DNA of 15,941 nucleotides from Anaerolineales bacterium (GCA_016928525.1 JAFGKO010000050.1:1-15941); one strand, 5' to 3'. Counted from the stretch's first letter, positions 1 through 8,059 are shown. Made by a program: numbers and translations. Notes: generated by a model from the sequence alone, not told the origin.

Positions 1-1
1 C

Positions 2-346
2 CATGGCCGTCGGCAGCGTGGCCGAAGAAAGGATACCGGCCAGACCGCGCGCAGCGAACAACATCCATAACTGCGTGGAAAGCCCAAGTGCCAGCATGCT
101 GATGGCGTTCCCAAACACGCCCAGCATCAGGATCGGTTTGCGCCCGAAGCGGTCAGAAAGTCCCCCCCACATGGGTGAGAAAAGGAATTGCATGGCGGAG
201 AAAATGGCCATCAGTCCGCCCATCTCCACACCTGTGCCGCCGAATTTGACGACCAGATCAGGCAGGATCGGGATGATGATGCCGAAGCCCATCATCATGA
301 TGACCAGGGTGATGAATAAAATTACCAGGTTACGCTTATTGTGCAT
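2..346 (-). CDS. MFS transporter, N-terminal part (runs off the left edge)
   Basis: This is the first 115 codons of a major facilitator superfamily membrane transporter, with the 3' part outside the window. The protein starts MHNKRNLVILFITLVIMMMG, a hydrophobic first helix without a cleavable signal. At about residues 61-72 it carries GGLSDRFGRKPI, which is the classic MFS motif A in the loop between helices 2 and 3. A third and fourth hydrophobic segment follow (around 73-110). The ATG at 346 is preceded by GGAAGG, and a consensus promoter lies 33 bp further upstream. The motif is of the drug/proton antiporter or multidrug type (TetA/Bmr-like), but the substrate cannot be told from this half. 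It reads away from the HIT gene, on the same strand, and is separated from it by a repeat element. Confidence 0.88.
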   Translation of the reverse strand, partial: MHNKRNLVILFITLVIMMMGFGIIIPILPDLVVKFGGTGVEMGGLMAIFSAMQFLFSPMWGGLSDRFGRKPILMLGVFGNAISMLALGLSTQLWMLFAARGLAGILSSATLPTAM

Positions 347-378
347 CCAAACCTTCCAATAGGGGAAATAGGTTGATG

Positions 379-407
379 ATTATAGGTTGCTTGCGCATAT
401 CTGTCAA
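379..407 (-). promoter_or_regulatory. Consensus sigma70-type promoter of the MFS gene
   Basis: On the minus strand TTGACA (402-407), a 17-bp spacer and TATAAT (379-384) match the housekeeping consensus at all twelve positions. Transcription would start near 372, giving a leader of about 26 nt to the ATG at 346 with the GGAAGG ribosome-binding site inside it. A perfect consensus usually means strong, little-regulated expression unless a repressor acts. Confidence 0.85.
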
Positions 408-420
408 AACAATCGTATAT

Positions 421-537
421 GTCATTGCCCCGCCGAAGTGCGGCGGGGTCTCGAGTGAGCGTTTCCAGCGAACGAAGCAATCTCCCGAAAGCAGGGTTTT
501 CTCGAAGATTGCTTCGGGCTAACGCCCTCGCAATGAC
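421..537. repeat. Nested inverted-repeat element (MITE/REP-like)
   Basis: The 117-bp stretch is bounded by GTCATTGC (421-428) and its complement GCAATGAC (530-537). Inside lie two further perfect inverted repeats: CCCCGCCG/CGGCGGGG around a 5-nt loop (428-435 and 441-448), and CGAAGCAATCT/AGATTGCTTCG (473-483 and 506-516). The boundary words GTCATTGC and GAAGCAATCT recur in dispersed palindromic repeats of many environmental bacterial genomes (from memory, not searched). It contains no credible ORF. It sits between the HIT stop codon at 541 and the MFS promoter, so its transcript may fold and end HIT messages. Confidence 0.7.
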
Positions 538-540
538 TTG

Positions 541-885
541 CTACCCGATAGGGTGCCGCATGCGCTGCCCGCCGATTAAGTGCATATGCAGGTGGAAAAC
601 GACCTGTCCGCCGTGCGCGCCGGTGTTGACGATCAGGCGATAACCGGATTCTGTGATCCCCTCTTGCGCGGCAAGCTTTTTAGCGACTGCGAAGAACTGG
701 CCCATAAGGGGCTCATCTTCGGGCAGGACATCATTGACCGAGGCGATATGTTTGTTTGGAACGATCAAGATATGGGTGGGTGCGACCGGGTGGATGTCGC
801 GAAAGGCGCTGATTTCTTCGTCTTTGTAAACGATGCTGGCAGGCATTTCCCCTTTGATGATCTTGCAGAAGATACAACTGTCCAT
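541..885 (-). CDS. HIT-family (histidine triad, HinT-like) nucleotide-binding protein
   Basis: The 114-residue protein has the length of HinT-type nucleoside phosphoramidate/AMP-lysine hydrolases, which are small cytosolic homodimers. The N-terminus [13 protein letters not shown] carries the CxxC that often binds zinc in this family. Near the C-terminus HLHMHLIGG supplies the HxHxH histidine triad, the middle histidine of which is the usual catalytic nucleophile. The reading frame stays open to 951, but the ATG at 885 is preferred because it has AAGGAT upstream and gives the standard family N-terminus. A TATAAT lies at 913-918. The gene follows the hydrogenase operon on the same strand but is separated from it by a terminator, so it is probably a separate housekeeping unit. 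Confidence 0.92.
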   Translation of the reverse strand: MDSCIFCKIIKGEMPASIVYKDEEISAFRDIHPVAPTHILIVPNKHIASVNDVLPEDEPLMGQFFAVAKKLAAQEGITESGYRLIVNTGAHGGQVVFHLHMHLIGGQRMRHPIG

Positions 886-912
886 GTGGCATCCTTGGTT
901 TGGGATTGCCCA

Positions 913-918
913 ATTATA
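913..918 (-). promoter_or_regulatory. Probable -10 box of the HIT gene
   Basis: TATAAT on the minus strand lies 27 bp upstream of the HIT ATG. This would place the start of transcription near 906 with a short leader holding AAGGAT. No good -35 hexamer is seen at 16-18 bp, so the call rests on the -10 box and its position after the operon terminator. Confidence 0.45.
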
Positions 919-952
919 AAGGCATGTTTGCAACCATATAGCTTTAAACACA

Positions 953-981
953 AATAGCCGGGTACTTTCTGCCCGGCTATT
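953..981 (-). terminator. Terminator of the hdr-mvh operon
   Basis: AATAGCCGGG (953-962) and CCCGGCTATT (972-981) form a perfect 10-bp stem with a 9-nt loop. On the minus strand the stem is followed by a T-rich run (TGTGTTTAAA). It begins 18 nt after the stop codon of the CNB gene, the last gene of the operon, and precedes the HIT promoter. It therefore fits a factor-independent terminator separating the two units. Confidence 0.8.
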
Positions 982-999
982 GAGGAAATAAGTTTAATT

Positions 1000-1467
1000 C
1001 TAAGTCTTCGCCGCGATCAATTGAACGCGCGTGTGCTGCAGGCGTTCCATGGCAGCCTTGGCCACGGCGCGCATCAGGCCACAGTAGAGTTGTATGTCCA
1101 CTTCACACAGGGCGCGCAAGGCTGAGGCGTTAATCTCGATCAAGTGGCAGGACTTTTCGGCTCGTACTGAGGCGGTAAAGACATAGGGTTCGATCAGCGC
1201 TGAGATGCCGAAGATTTCGCCCGGGTTGAAATCGCTGATGAAGTATTCCTGCTTGTAGTACGGATCGTGCTCGCTGGTGACAATGTAGTAATATGAAGCG
1301 GTGCCTTCTACAAGGAAGAAAAGCTTTTCCGCCGGGCTGCTGTTGGCAACAATTTCGTCTTCGTCGCCATAATTTTTTTCTTCGGCGATCATGGCAACTG
1401 CTTTGAGTTGCTTATCGTCCATGAAACTGAAGAAAGGGAACCGGCGCAAGAGTTCAGGAGAGATCAT
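1000..1467 (-). CDS. Single-domain cyclic nucleotide-binding-like protein
   Basis: The 155-residue protein is one CRP-type beta-barrel (CNB) domain with a short C-terminal helix and no DNA-binding helix-turn-helix. It opens with the typical LLRRFPFFSFMDDKQLKAVA helix (residues 6-25). LFFLVEGTASYYYI (49-62) matches the barrel strand, and GEIFGISAL (83-91) with TASVRA (98-103) forms the phosphate-binding cassette. The cassette arginine that contacts the cyclic phosphate (Arg82 in E. coli CRP) is replaced by Phe97, so ordinary cAMP binding is doubtful. Its ATG overlaps the end of the maturation protease gene by 14 nt, so it is the last gene of the hydrogenase operon. It may sense a ligand or modulate the complex; the role is not known. 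Confidence 0.85.
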   Translation of the reverse strand: MISPELLRRFPFFSFMDDKQLKAVAMIAEEKNYGDEDEIVANSSPAEKLFFLVEGTASYYYIVTSEHDPYYKQEYFISDFNPGEIFGISALIEPYVFTASVRAEKSCHLIEINASALRALCEVDIQLYCGLMRAVAKAAMERLQHTRVQLIAAKT

Positions 1468-1993
1468 GGGAGACTCCTTGGAGTAAATCTAATACGGCCT
1501 GCACCGCTTCAGGGATAGCCGCGGCAACAGGGGGGGAAAGTTCTTCACTGAAATCGTATACGTTTTGGGCTTCGATTGCAACCACATCCACTTGCCTGGG
1601 AATGTCTGCGCCGATGACTTCGGCGGTTTTAAGGGCGGTCATCAAGGATGTGTCGTGGGCCGATGCGGAGTGACCAGACGTCGGGTCCGGTAGCGAAGCG
1701 AGTGGGAAAACCTGCACGCTTCCAGCGGGACTTTGGCCTGTTTCCATTGAATCGACTATGATCGCCCGTTCATATCCCAGCAGGTGTTCCATCAAGCTGA
1801 GACCGCCCAGGGAGAGACATTCCACCTCGATAGGGGAAAGATAGTGGACCGTCTTTGAGCCGCTTGGACGGACAGGAAGGCGGAATTTGGTTTCTGTATC
1901 GAGAAGTTCTTTGACTGCTTCGGCCACCTTCCAGCCGACTCCGTCGTCGCCTAGAATAGGATTGCCAAGTCCGATTACTAGTGTTTTTTTCAT
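1454..1993 (-). CDS. [NiFe]-hydrogenase maturation endopeptidase (HyaD/HybD/HycI family)
   Basis: The 179-residue protein is the protease that removes the C-terminal peptide of a hydrogenase large subunit once nickel is inserted. The start MKKTLVIGLGNPILGDDGVG matches the family N-terminus. By alignment with HybD the nickel-sensing residues would be Asp17 (Glu16 in HybD, a common replacement), Asp81 in IIVDSM and His113 in SASAHDTSL. An extra loop lies at about residues 33-53. The ATG at 1993 lies 71 nt after the mvhA stop and has only a weak ribosome-binding site. An in-frame TTG at 2071 would add 26 residues and overlap mvhA, but those residues lack family similarity. Its substrate is almost surely the adjacent MvhA. 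Confidence 0.92.
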   Translation of the reverse strand: MKKTLVIGLGNPILGDDGVGWKVAEAVKELLDTETKFRLPVRPSGSKTVHYLSPIEVECLSLGGLSLMEHLLGYERAIIVDSMETGQSPAGSVQVFPLASLPDPTSGHSASAHDTSLMTALKTAEVIGADIPRQVDVVAIEAQNVYDFSEELSPPVAAAIPEAVQAVLDLLQGVSHDLS

Positions 1994-2064
1994 TTGTGCC
2001 GCCCGTTGGTGAGAGCTGCGGACGTATCCGGCAGCCCTCACCTCAACGGATGCTCCTCCCGTCT

Positions 2065-3534
2065 TCAACAATATTGTTTGAGTACCTCGACCGGATTGCC
2101 TTCAGCGTCTCGGATGGTGACTTGCAACGGCATCTTTCCGGGCAGGGAGTGCGTGGCGCAACCGAAGCACGGGTCGTAGGCGCGGAAGGCCATCTCGACC
2201 ATGTTGAGCATGCCCTCGGTGACGACCGTGCCTTTCTTGATCAGGCTGCTGGCCGCCTTGTTGATCGACATGCTGATCGGGGCATAGTTATTGGTGGTAC
2301 CGACGATCAGGTTGACCTTGGTCAGCACGCCGCGCTCGTCGGTCGTGTAATGGTGAGTGAGCGTGCCACGCGGCGCTTCCACAATTCCCACGCCTTCGGT
2401 CGGGACTTCTGTGGGTTTGGTGTGGAAGTTATCCGAAGCGATCTCTGGATCGGAAGCCAGTTCCACCCAGCGTTCGGCTGCATAGAGCAACTCGATCAGG
2501 CGCGCCCAATGGGTCGCCAGACGCTGGTGGACGGGTTTGCCGCCCAGCGTCTTGTAGAATTTGTCGTATTCCTCCTGCGCCAGTGGCGTGGCCATGCCGT
2601 CGGCAGCGTTCAGGCGCGAGAGCGGTGTAGCGCAGTACACGCCCGACTCTTTACCGTCGGTAAAGCCTTTCCAGCCGATGCCCTTGAGATATGGGAATTT
2701 GAGATAGGTCCAGGGTTCCACGTGCTCGGCGATGTGCTGGGTGTAATCCTGCGGGGCGTACTTGACAAATTCCTTGCCCTCGGGGCTGACCACGCGCACT
2801 TTGCCATCATAGAAGTTGATGTGGTTGTTCTCGTCCACCATGCCCATGTAATAGGTGCGGTGGGTGTAAATATCGCCCAGGATCAGGTCAACGTATTCCT
2901 TGTTGCCCAGCACGATGTCGTTGAACAGCTTCAGACTGAATTGACCGAATTCGACCGCCCATTTACCCAGCTCGAGGATTTCCTTTTGCTGTTCCTTGGT
3001 GATGCCCTTGGTCAACCCGCCGGGGATGGAGGTGCAGGGGTGCACCTTGCGCCCGCCGATCATCTCGATAACGGTATGGCCGGCCTTGCGCGCATTGATG
3101 ACTTTACCGCCGATCTCCAACCCGACCTTGTGGATGACGCCCAGAATGTTGCGCTCTGCCACGGGGGCATCCGGCCCCATGACAAAGTCAGGGCCAGCCA
3201 GTGCGTAGAAGTGCGTGGCGTGGTCGGTGACGAAGAAGGCTGAATACAACAGTTCGCGTAGCAGCTTGGCCGTGCGCGGCGGGTCGACGTTATAGACCAT
3301 GTCGGCGGCTTTGGCGGCTGCCATGTGATGCGCTTCAGGGCATACGCCACAGATGCGATTGGTCAGCAACGGCATTTCCTCCACCGGACGGCCGACGCAA
3401 AAACGTTCGAAGCCGCGCAGTTCGGGGATCTGGAAGTAGGTGTTCTCCACATCGCCTTTCTTGTCCAGGAAGATTTCGATCTTGCCATGACCTTCCAGGC
3501 GGGTGATGGGGTCAATGGTGATTCGTTGAGTCAT
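2065..3534 (-). CDS. mvhA: F420-non-reducing-type [NiFe]-hydrogenase large subunit (group 3c)
   Basis: The 489-residue catalytic subunit binds the NiFe(CN)2CO centre and splits H2 in the cytoplasm. The N-terminal metal motif is RICGVCPEAHH with Cys62 and Cys65. The C-terminal one is DPCFGCATH with Cys456 and Cys459, so all four ligands are cysteines and no selenocysteine is used. After His462 come 27 more residues ending KQYC, which is the peptide expected to be removed by the protease encoded next. ITIDPITRLEGHGK at residues 5-18 is the usual large-subunit start. The ATG at 3534 lies 8 nt after mvhG with AGGTG before it. The neighbours mvhG, mvhD and hdrABC place it in the Hdr-linked group 3c rather than in the F420-reducing group. 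Confidence 0.96.
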   Translation of the reverse strand: MTQRITIDPITRLEGHGKIEIFLDKKGDVENTYFQIPELRGFERFCVGRPVEEMPLLTNRICGVCPEAHHMAAAKAADMVYNVDPPRTAKLLRELLYSAFFVTDHATHFYALAGPDFVMGPDAPVAERNILGVIHKVGLEIGGKVINARKAGHTVIEMIGGRKVHPCTSIPGGLTKGITKEQQKEILELGKWAVEFGQFSLKLFNDIVLGNKEYVDLILGDIYTHRTYYMGMVDENNHINFYDGKVRVVSPEGKEFVKYAPQDYTQHIAEHVEPWTYLKFPYLKGIGWKGFTDGKESGVYCATPLSRLNAADGMATPLAQEEYDKFYKTLGGKPVHQRLATHWARLIELLYAAERWVELASDPEIASDNFHTKPTEVPTEGVGIVEAPRGTLTHHYTTDERGVLTKVNLIVGTTNNYAPISMSINKAASSLIKKGTVVTEGMLNMVEMAFRAYDPCFGCATHSLPGKMPLQVTIRDAEGNPVEVLKQYC

Positions 3535-3542
3535 ATTGTCAC

Positions 3543-4529
3543 CTACGCTTTCTCGAAAGCAGGTTTGGCAGCTTTCAACAGCGAGCCTGCCAGGTTGAAT
3601 CGGTAGAATTGCCCGATCGGGTCGGGGATGCCGTCCAGGATGGCTTCGATCTCTTCAGGGTCGTTGCTATCGATGACGGAGGCGAAGGCGGCGATCAGCC
3701 GCGCCCCGTAATCGATCACACCTTCGGCGGGACCGTAGCACCCGATGCACTGCGCCCCAGCGCTCGGACAACGGGCATTGCATCCGCTGCGAGTAGCCGG
3801 TCCGTTGCAGGGGACGCCCTGTTCGAGCAGGCACAATTCAGGGTCGATATCCACATCGTAAATCCTGCGGAAGGATTTGATGCTTTTGACGTTGCGCACC
3901 CGCGTGCACTCGTCGCACACGGTGGAGTTGCCTGCACCGATGGTTGCGCCTTTGGGCGGCAATTCCGCCTTGCCTTGCAGCACCTGGATGACCAGATCGA
4001 TCACTGCGCCGATCTGGTGCGACTCGGGTGGGCAGCCGGGCATGTAGTAGTCCACGTCCACCACCTGGTCGAGAGTGCGCAGTGTGGGATACATCACTGG
4101 AATGGTGATCTCACCCTCAGGCATGTTATAGCTATATTGCGGACGAATATGTTCCGGATTTTCTGTCGAGATGGTTTCGTAATAGGTGTCGAAGATCTGT
4201 TTTGTACTGCTCAGGTTTGCCAATCCGGGGATACAGCCTTCACAGGCGCACGAGCCGAAAGCGACCAGGATTTGCGATTTCTTGCGCAACAACTTGGCGA
4301 TGTGCTCGTTCTCGTCGTTGCGGATGCCGCCGTTGAAAAGCGTCAGCAGGATCGAGCCGTCTTCCATCGCCTCGACATCCTTATACTTGGCGTCCATGGC
4401 GACCGGCCAGAAAACAACCTCGAAGTTGGCGTCTACATCCAGGATCTTCTCGTGGATGTTGAGCACGGCGATTTCACAACCGCCGCACGAGGCTGCCCAG
4501 TACATGGCGAATTTCGGTTTTGCAGTCAT
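3543..4529 (-). CDS. mvhG: Group 3c [NiFe]-hydrogenase small subunit
   Basis: The 328-residue electron-transfer subunit passes electrons from the NiFe site through three Fe-S clusters to MvhD. The proximal cluster ligands are visible in SCGGCE (Cys15, Cys18), GSCACEGC (Cys94, 96, 99) and PGCPPE (Cys166). The C-terminal half holds CDEC (205, 208), Cys233, Cys241, Cys250, Cys254 and CIGC (261, 264), enough for two further clusters. There is no twin-arginine signal, so the enzyme is cytosolic. Its ATG overlaps the mvhD stop as ATGA, indicating translational coupling and equimolar synthesis. Length and cysteine pattern fit MvhG/VhuG-type subunits rather than uptake or FrhG types, although FrhG is related. 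Confidence 0.95.
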   Translation of the reverse strand: MTAKPKFAMYWAASCGGCEIAVLNIHEKILDVDANFEVVFWPVAMDAKYKDVEAMEDGSILLTLFNGGIRNDENEHIAKLLRKKSQILVAFGSCACEGCIPGLANLSSTKQIFDTYYETISTENPEHIRPQYSYNMPEGEITIPVMYPTLRTLDQVVDVDYYMPGCPPESHQIGAVIDLVIQVLQGKAELPPKGATIGAGNSTVCDECTRVRNVKSIKSFRRIYDVDIDPELCLLEQGVPCNGPATRSGCNARCPSAGAQCIGCYGPAEGVIDYGARLIAAFASVIDSNDPEEIEAILDGIPDPIGQFYRFNLAGSLLKAAKPAFEKA

Positions 4530-5014
4530 GCGGGCACCTCCTCGGGGATAATAGGAGCGGGTTCGAAACTGACGTCGCCGTCGTAGGGCGTATGTCCATC
4601 GCTCTTGCCCCAGTTGAGCGGACCAAGCTCGCGGATTTCATCGATGAATAAGGCCGTTTCGCTGGCGAACTTTGCGCCCTCGGCCGCGCTGGCCCAGACC
4701 AGTTTGACTCGCTCGGGTTCGATTCCAAAGCCTTTCAAGGTGCGGCGCATCAGGTGGAAGCGCCGCAATGCTTTGTAGTTTTGTTCGAGATAGTGGCATT
4801 CGCCGGGGTGACAGCCCGTGATCATCACGCCGTCTGCGCCGCTGGCCAGCGCTTTGAAGACGAAGGTCGGGTCAAGGCGGCCAGAGCACATCAGACGGAT
4901 CAGGCGGATGTTAGGTGGATATTTGATGCGGGCGGTACCGGCCAGGTCTGCGGCGCGGTAGGAACACCAGTTGCAGGTGAAGCCGATGATGGTGGGTTCG
5001 AATTGATCAGTCAT
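4526..5014 (-). CDS. mvhD: Hydrogenase-Hdr linker iron-sulfur subunit (MvhD/FlpD)
   Basis: The 162-residue protein is the small [2Fe-2S] subunit that docks the hydrogenase onto HdrA and hands it electrons. The family cysteines are all present: FTCNWCSYRAADLAG (Cys14, Cys17), LMCSGRLDP (Cys43) and GCHPGECHY (Cys68, Cys73). The C-terminal tail of about 20 residues (ending APIIPEEVPA) is acidic and proline-rich, a little longer than in the shortest family members. It follows hdrA by 10 nt with a strong GAGGAGG ribosome-binding site, and ends in a 4-nt overlap with mvhG. In many bacteria this domain is fused to HdrA; here it is a separate protein, as in methanogens. Confidence 0.94.
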   Translation of the reverse strand: MTDQFEPTIIGFTCNWCSYRAADLAGTARIKYPPNIRLIRLMCSGRLDPTFVFKALASGADGVMITGCHPGECHYLEQNYKALRRFHLMRRTLKGFGIEPERVKLVWASAAEGAKFASETALFIDEIRELGPLNWGKSDGHTPYDGDVSFEPAPIIPEEVPA

Positions 5015-5024
5015 AGTTGCCTCC

Positions 5025-7058
5025 TCATGCGGGGACCGCTTCCTCGCCGACGTTCAACAGTAGCAGGCCTTCGATCTGCGCCAGCACCTGTTGGTTGCTG
5101 AAGCCCGTGCCAACGATCGCGCCTGCCGGGCAGGCCGCTACGCAGGTACCGCAGCCCTGGCACAGCGCGGCGTTGATCTCGGAGACCATCTTGTCCTCGT
5201 GGAATGTGATGGCGTTGAACGGACACAAGTCATTGCAGATGCGACAGCCGGAGCATTTCTCTTCGATCACGCTGGCGCGGATGGGTTCGAGCGCCATCTC
5301 CTTCTGTTGGATCTTGCCGAGCACGCGCGCCGCTGCCGCTGCGCCCTGCGACACGCTGGCGGGGATGTCTTTTGGCCCCTGGGCACAGCCAGCGATGTAG
5401 ATACCTTCTGTCATCGTGGCGACCGGATCGAGCTTGGGGTGTTTCTCGATGAACCAGCCATTGGACGAGCACGAGATGCCAAAGAGTTTGGCTGTCTCGT
5501 TTGAGTCCTTCCGTGGCTCCAATCCGACCGACAGGATGACCATGTCCACGGGGATGCGCCGCTGTTTGCCAGCCAGCGTATCTTCCACCTGGACGATCAG
5601 CTTGCCCTCTTCTCCCGGCAGACGGGCCGCGTCGGTAACTTCGGCCACCTTGCCGCGCACAAAGAGCGTCCCTTCTTCCATCACTCTCTGATAGAACTCG
5701 TCGTAGTCCTTGAACGGTGTGCGCATATCGATGTAGAAGTTGTAGACGATGGCGCCTGTCCGTTCGTGCACCATGTGGGCAAATTTCAGACTCTGCATAC
5801 AGCAGATGACCGAGCAATGGTTGTTGAAGTTGCGGTCGCGGCTGCCGACGCAGTGGACGATGCCGACCGCCTTCGGCACAGTCTTCCCGTCTCGCAGCAC
5901 GATCTGTCCGGTGGTCGGGCCAGCCGCGTTGGTCAGGCGTTCCATCTCCAGTGAAGTGAACACGTTCGCCAAGCGGCCATAACCGTAATTGGTCACCCTG
6001 CGGGCGTCGAACAGGTCATAGCCCGTCGCCAGGATGATGTTGCCGACCTCGATCGTGATGACTTCGTCTTCCTGTGTGAAATCGATCGCATTGGTCGGGC
6101 AGAATTTCTCGCAGGCCTTGCAGGTGCCCTTCTCGAAGTAGATGCAGTTGTCCACATCCATCACCGGGAACTTGGGCACGGCTTGCGGGAAGGGCGTGTA
6201 AATTGCCTTGCGGTATCCCAGCCCGGCCTCATACACGTCATCGATTACTTTCTTCGGGCACTTTTCCTGGCAGATGCCGCAACCCGTACACAACTCCGTC
6301 TTCACATGCCGGGCTTTCTTGCGGATCGTCACCGTGAAGTTGCCCACGTACCCTTCCACTTTTTCGACCTGACTCCAGGTCATCAATGTCACGTTGCGAT
6401 GCCCGCCCACATCGACCATCTTGGGGGTCAGGATGCAGGCTGCGCAGTCCAGGGTGGGGAAGGTCTTGTCGAACTGGGCCATATGCCCGCCGATCGACGG
6501 TTCTCGCTCCACCATATAGACGTGATGGCCTGCATCCGCGATCTCGAGTGCTGCCTGGATACCGGCAATGCCGCCGCCCACCACCAGCGTGGCGGGGTTG
6601 ATCGGTACGGTCATCGGTTCCAGTGGCTCGTGGTGGATCACTCGTTCCACGCCGCCCGAAACTGCCGCCTGCGACTTGATCGTGGCGGCTTCCTTGTCCG
6701 TGTGTACCCACGAAACCTGCTCGCGGATCGAAACCATCTCGCACAGGAATGGGTTCAGCCCGGCTCGAGCGCAAGCCGTGCGGAACGTCCGTTCGTGCAG
6801 GTGCGGTGAACAAGCCGCCACCACCACACGGGTCAGTCCCAGTTCCTTGATGTCTTTCTCGATTAATTCCTGGCCGAGGCTGGAGCACATGAACTTATAG
6901 TCACGGGCAATGACCACGCCGCGATGGTTGAGACGAGAGGCTGCCCACTCGGCGACCTGGACTACATCCACTGTGCCGGCGATGTTCGTACCGCAGTGGC
7001 AGACGTAAACCCCGATTCGCTCCAGGGACTCTGACTTGCTTCCGTTTTTCTTCGTCAT
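5025..7058 (-). CDS. hdrA: Heterodisulfide reductase subunit A-like flavoprotein
   Basis: This 677-residue protein is the flavin-based electron-bifurcating hub. An N-terminal Fe-S domain begins with VYVCHCGTN (Cys20, Cys22). The FAD Rossmann fold has GGGIAG at 161-166. DCAAC (205, 208) lies in a conserved HdrA stretch. Two inserted ferredoxin motifs follow (Cys257/260/263/267 and Cys305/313/316/320), then the conserved VICCMQSLK at 417-425, then a C-terminal two-cluster ferredoxin domain (Cys602/605/608/612 and 633/636/639/643). All [4Fe-4S] sites look intact. In characterised complexes HdrA splits H2-derived electrons between ferredoxin and HdrBC; that role here is inferred from family and neighbours. 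The start overlaps the hdrB stop by 4 nt (ATGA). Confidence 0.96.
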   Translation of the reverse strand: MTKKNGSKSESLERIGVYVCHCGTNIAGTVDVVQVAEWAASRLNHRGVVIARDYKFMCSSLGQELIEKDIKELGLTRVVVAACSPHLHERTFRTACARAGLNPFLCEMVSIREQVSWVHTDKEAATIKSQAAVSGGVERVIHHEPLEPMTVPINPATLVVGGGIAGIQAALEIADAGHHVYMVEREPSIGGHMAQFDKTFPTLDCAACILTPKMVDVGGHRNVTLMTWSQVEKVEGYVGNFTVTIRKKARHVKTELCTGCGICQEKCPKKVIDDVYEAGLGYRKAIYTPFPQAVPKFPVMDVDNCIYFEKGTCKACEKFCPTNAIDFTQEDEVITIEVGNIILATGYDLFDARRVTNYGYGRLANVFTSLEMERLTNAAGPTTGQIVLRDGKTVPKAVGIVHCVGSRDRNFNNHCSVICCMQSLKFAHMVHERTGAIVYNFYIDMRTPFKDYDEFYQRVMEEGTLFVRGKVAEVTDAARLPGEEGKLIVQVEDTLAGKQRRIPVDMVILSVGLEPRKDSNETAKLFGISCSSNGWFIEKHPKLDPVATMTEGIYIAGCAQGPKDIPASVSQGAAAAARVLGKIQQKEMALEPIRASVIEEKCSGCRICNDLCPFNAITFHEDKMVSEINAALCQGCGTCVAACPAGAIVGTGFSNQQVLAQIEGLLLLNVGEEAVPA

Positions 7059-8059
7059 TTTGCCACCTCGTCTTTCTTAGCCACCTGATGCTTCATCGGG
7101 AGCGGCTTTGGCATAGGCAGCCCTTCTGTCTTTTTGGGACGAGCGGGTACAGCCTCAAGCTCCGGGACTTCCAGGCCGATCTTCGCTAAGGCTTTCTTTG
7201 CGCTGACCAGTTCTGAGCCAAAGCCAAGCTCATCTGGCCCTATCCCAAATGCCAGTCCCATCAATTGGGTGAAGAACACAACTGGCATGTGATAATTTGT
7301 CCCAAAGTGGCGGTTGGTTTCTGCCTGATAGGCATCCAGGTTCATCTGACACATCGGGCACAGGGTGGCCATGATGTCAGCATCATACTGGTCGGCGGAG
7401 GAAATTAGGCGGCGGATGAGCTCGAAGGCAGTATCAGGTCCAATCTGCGTCATGTGCCCGCCGCAGCAGTGCGTCTTGAGCGGGAAGTCGATCACTTCCG
7501 CGCCTAGCGCCTTGAGTAGTATGTCTAATTCAACTGGGTGTTCGTGGTCCGACCAACGTTTTTCATAATCTGGGCGCGGTACCATGCAGCCCAGATAGGG
7601 TGCAATCCGCAGCCCTTTGAGGGGACGTACCACTTTGCTCTTGATCGTATCCAGTCCGATGTCATAGACTATTACATCCAGGAGATGGCGGATATCCAGC
7701 GAACCGGGCTTGTAAGAAAGCTGCCCTGCTTCCAGGGCTTTATTGACTATGACGCCCAGCTTAGGCTGTTCGCGCATGTAAAAATCGGCTTTAGCAAGAT
7801 TCAAGTAACATGCGCTGCACGGTGCAACGACGGTTTTGCTCCCGTTGGACTGCTTTGCAGCCAGCGCCAAGTTGCGAGTGATGAGCGCGTAAGCTGGCGC
7901 TAGGCTGATACCCAGGTATTCGGTAGCGCCGCAGCAGTTCCAATCGTTGATCTCTTCCAGTTCCAGGCCAATTGGCTTGGCAATCGCCAAAAGCGAATCG
8001 TTGTAGGCTTTGGCATTTGATTCCATGGAGCAACCGGGATACAAAAGATACTTAGCCAT
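7055..8059 (-). CDS. hdrB: Heterodisulfide reductase subunit B-like protein with two CCG domains
   Basis: HdrB holds the disulfide-reducing site in methanogens, built on two non-cubane [4Fe-4S] clusters. Both cysteine sets are complete here: Cys10, Cys42-Cys43, Cys81, Cys84 in the first CCG domain and Cys158, Cys198-Cys199, Cys234, Cys237 in the second. The protein is therefore predicted to be catalytically competent, not a degenerate relative. The body ends near residue 294; an extra lysine- and proline-rich tail of about 40 residues (PMPKPLPMK is typical) follows and is longer than in usual HdrB proteins of about 290-300 residues. The gene overlaps hdrC by 8 nt and hdrA by 4 nt. The true substrate is unknown, since bacteria do not make CoM-S-S-CoB. 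Confidence 0.95.
   Translation of the reverse strand: MAKYLLYPGCSMESNAKAYNDSLLAIAKPIGLELEEINDWNCCGATEYLGISLAPAYALITRNLALAAKQSNGSKTVVAPCSACYLNLAKADFYMREQPKLGVIVNKALEAGQLSYKPGSLDIRHLLDVIVYDIGLDTIKSKVVRPLKGLRIAPYLGCMVPRPDYEKRWSDHEHPVELDILLKALGAEVIDFPLKTHCCGGHMTQIGPDTAFELIRRLISSADQYDADIMATLCPMCQMNLDAYQAETNRHFGTNYHMPVVFFTQLMGLAFGIGPDELGFGSELVSAKKALAKIGLEVPELEAVPARPKKTEGLPMPKPLPMKHQVAKKDEVAK

Noticed and set aside
1981..3243. Long plus-strand open frame of 420 codons opposite the hydrogenase large subunit
   Set aside because: It is antisense to mvhA, which has all expected motifs; the translated product has no family features and reflects codon bias of the true gene.
3609..4586. Plus-strand open frame of 325 codons opposite the hydrogenase small subunit
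   Set aside because: It is a shadow of mvhG, which has the full cysteine pattern; no ribosome-binding site or recognisable domain was found on the plus strand.
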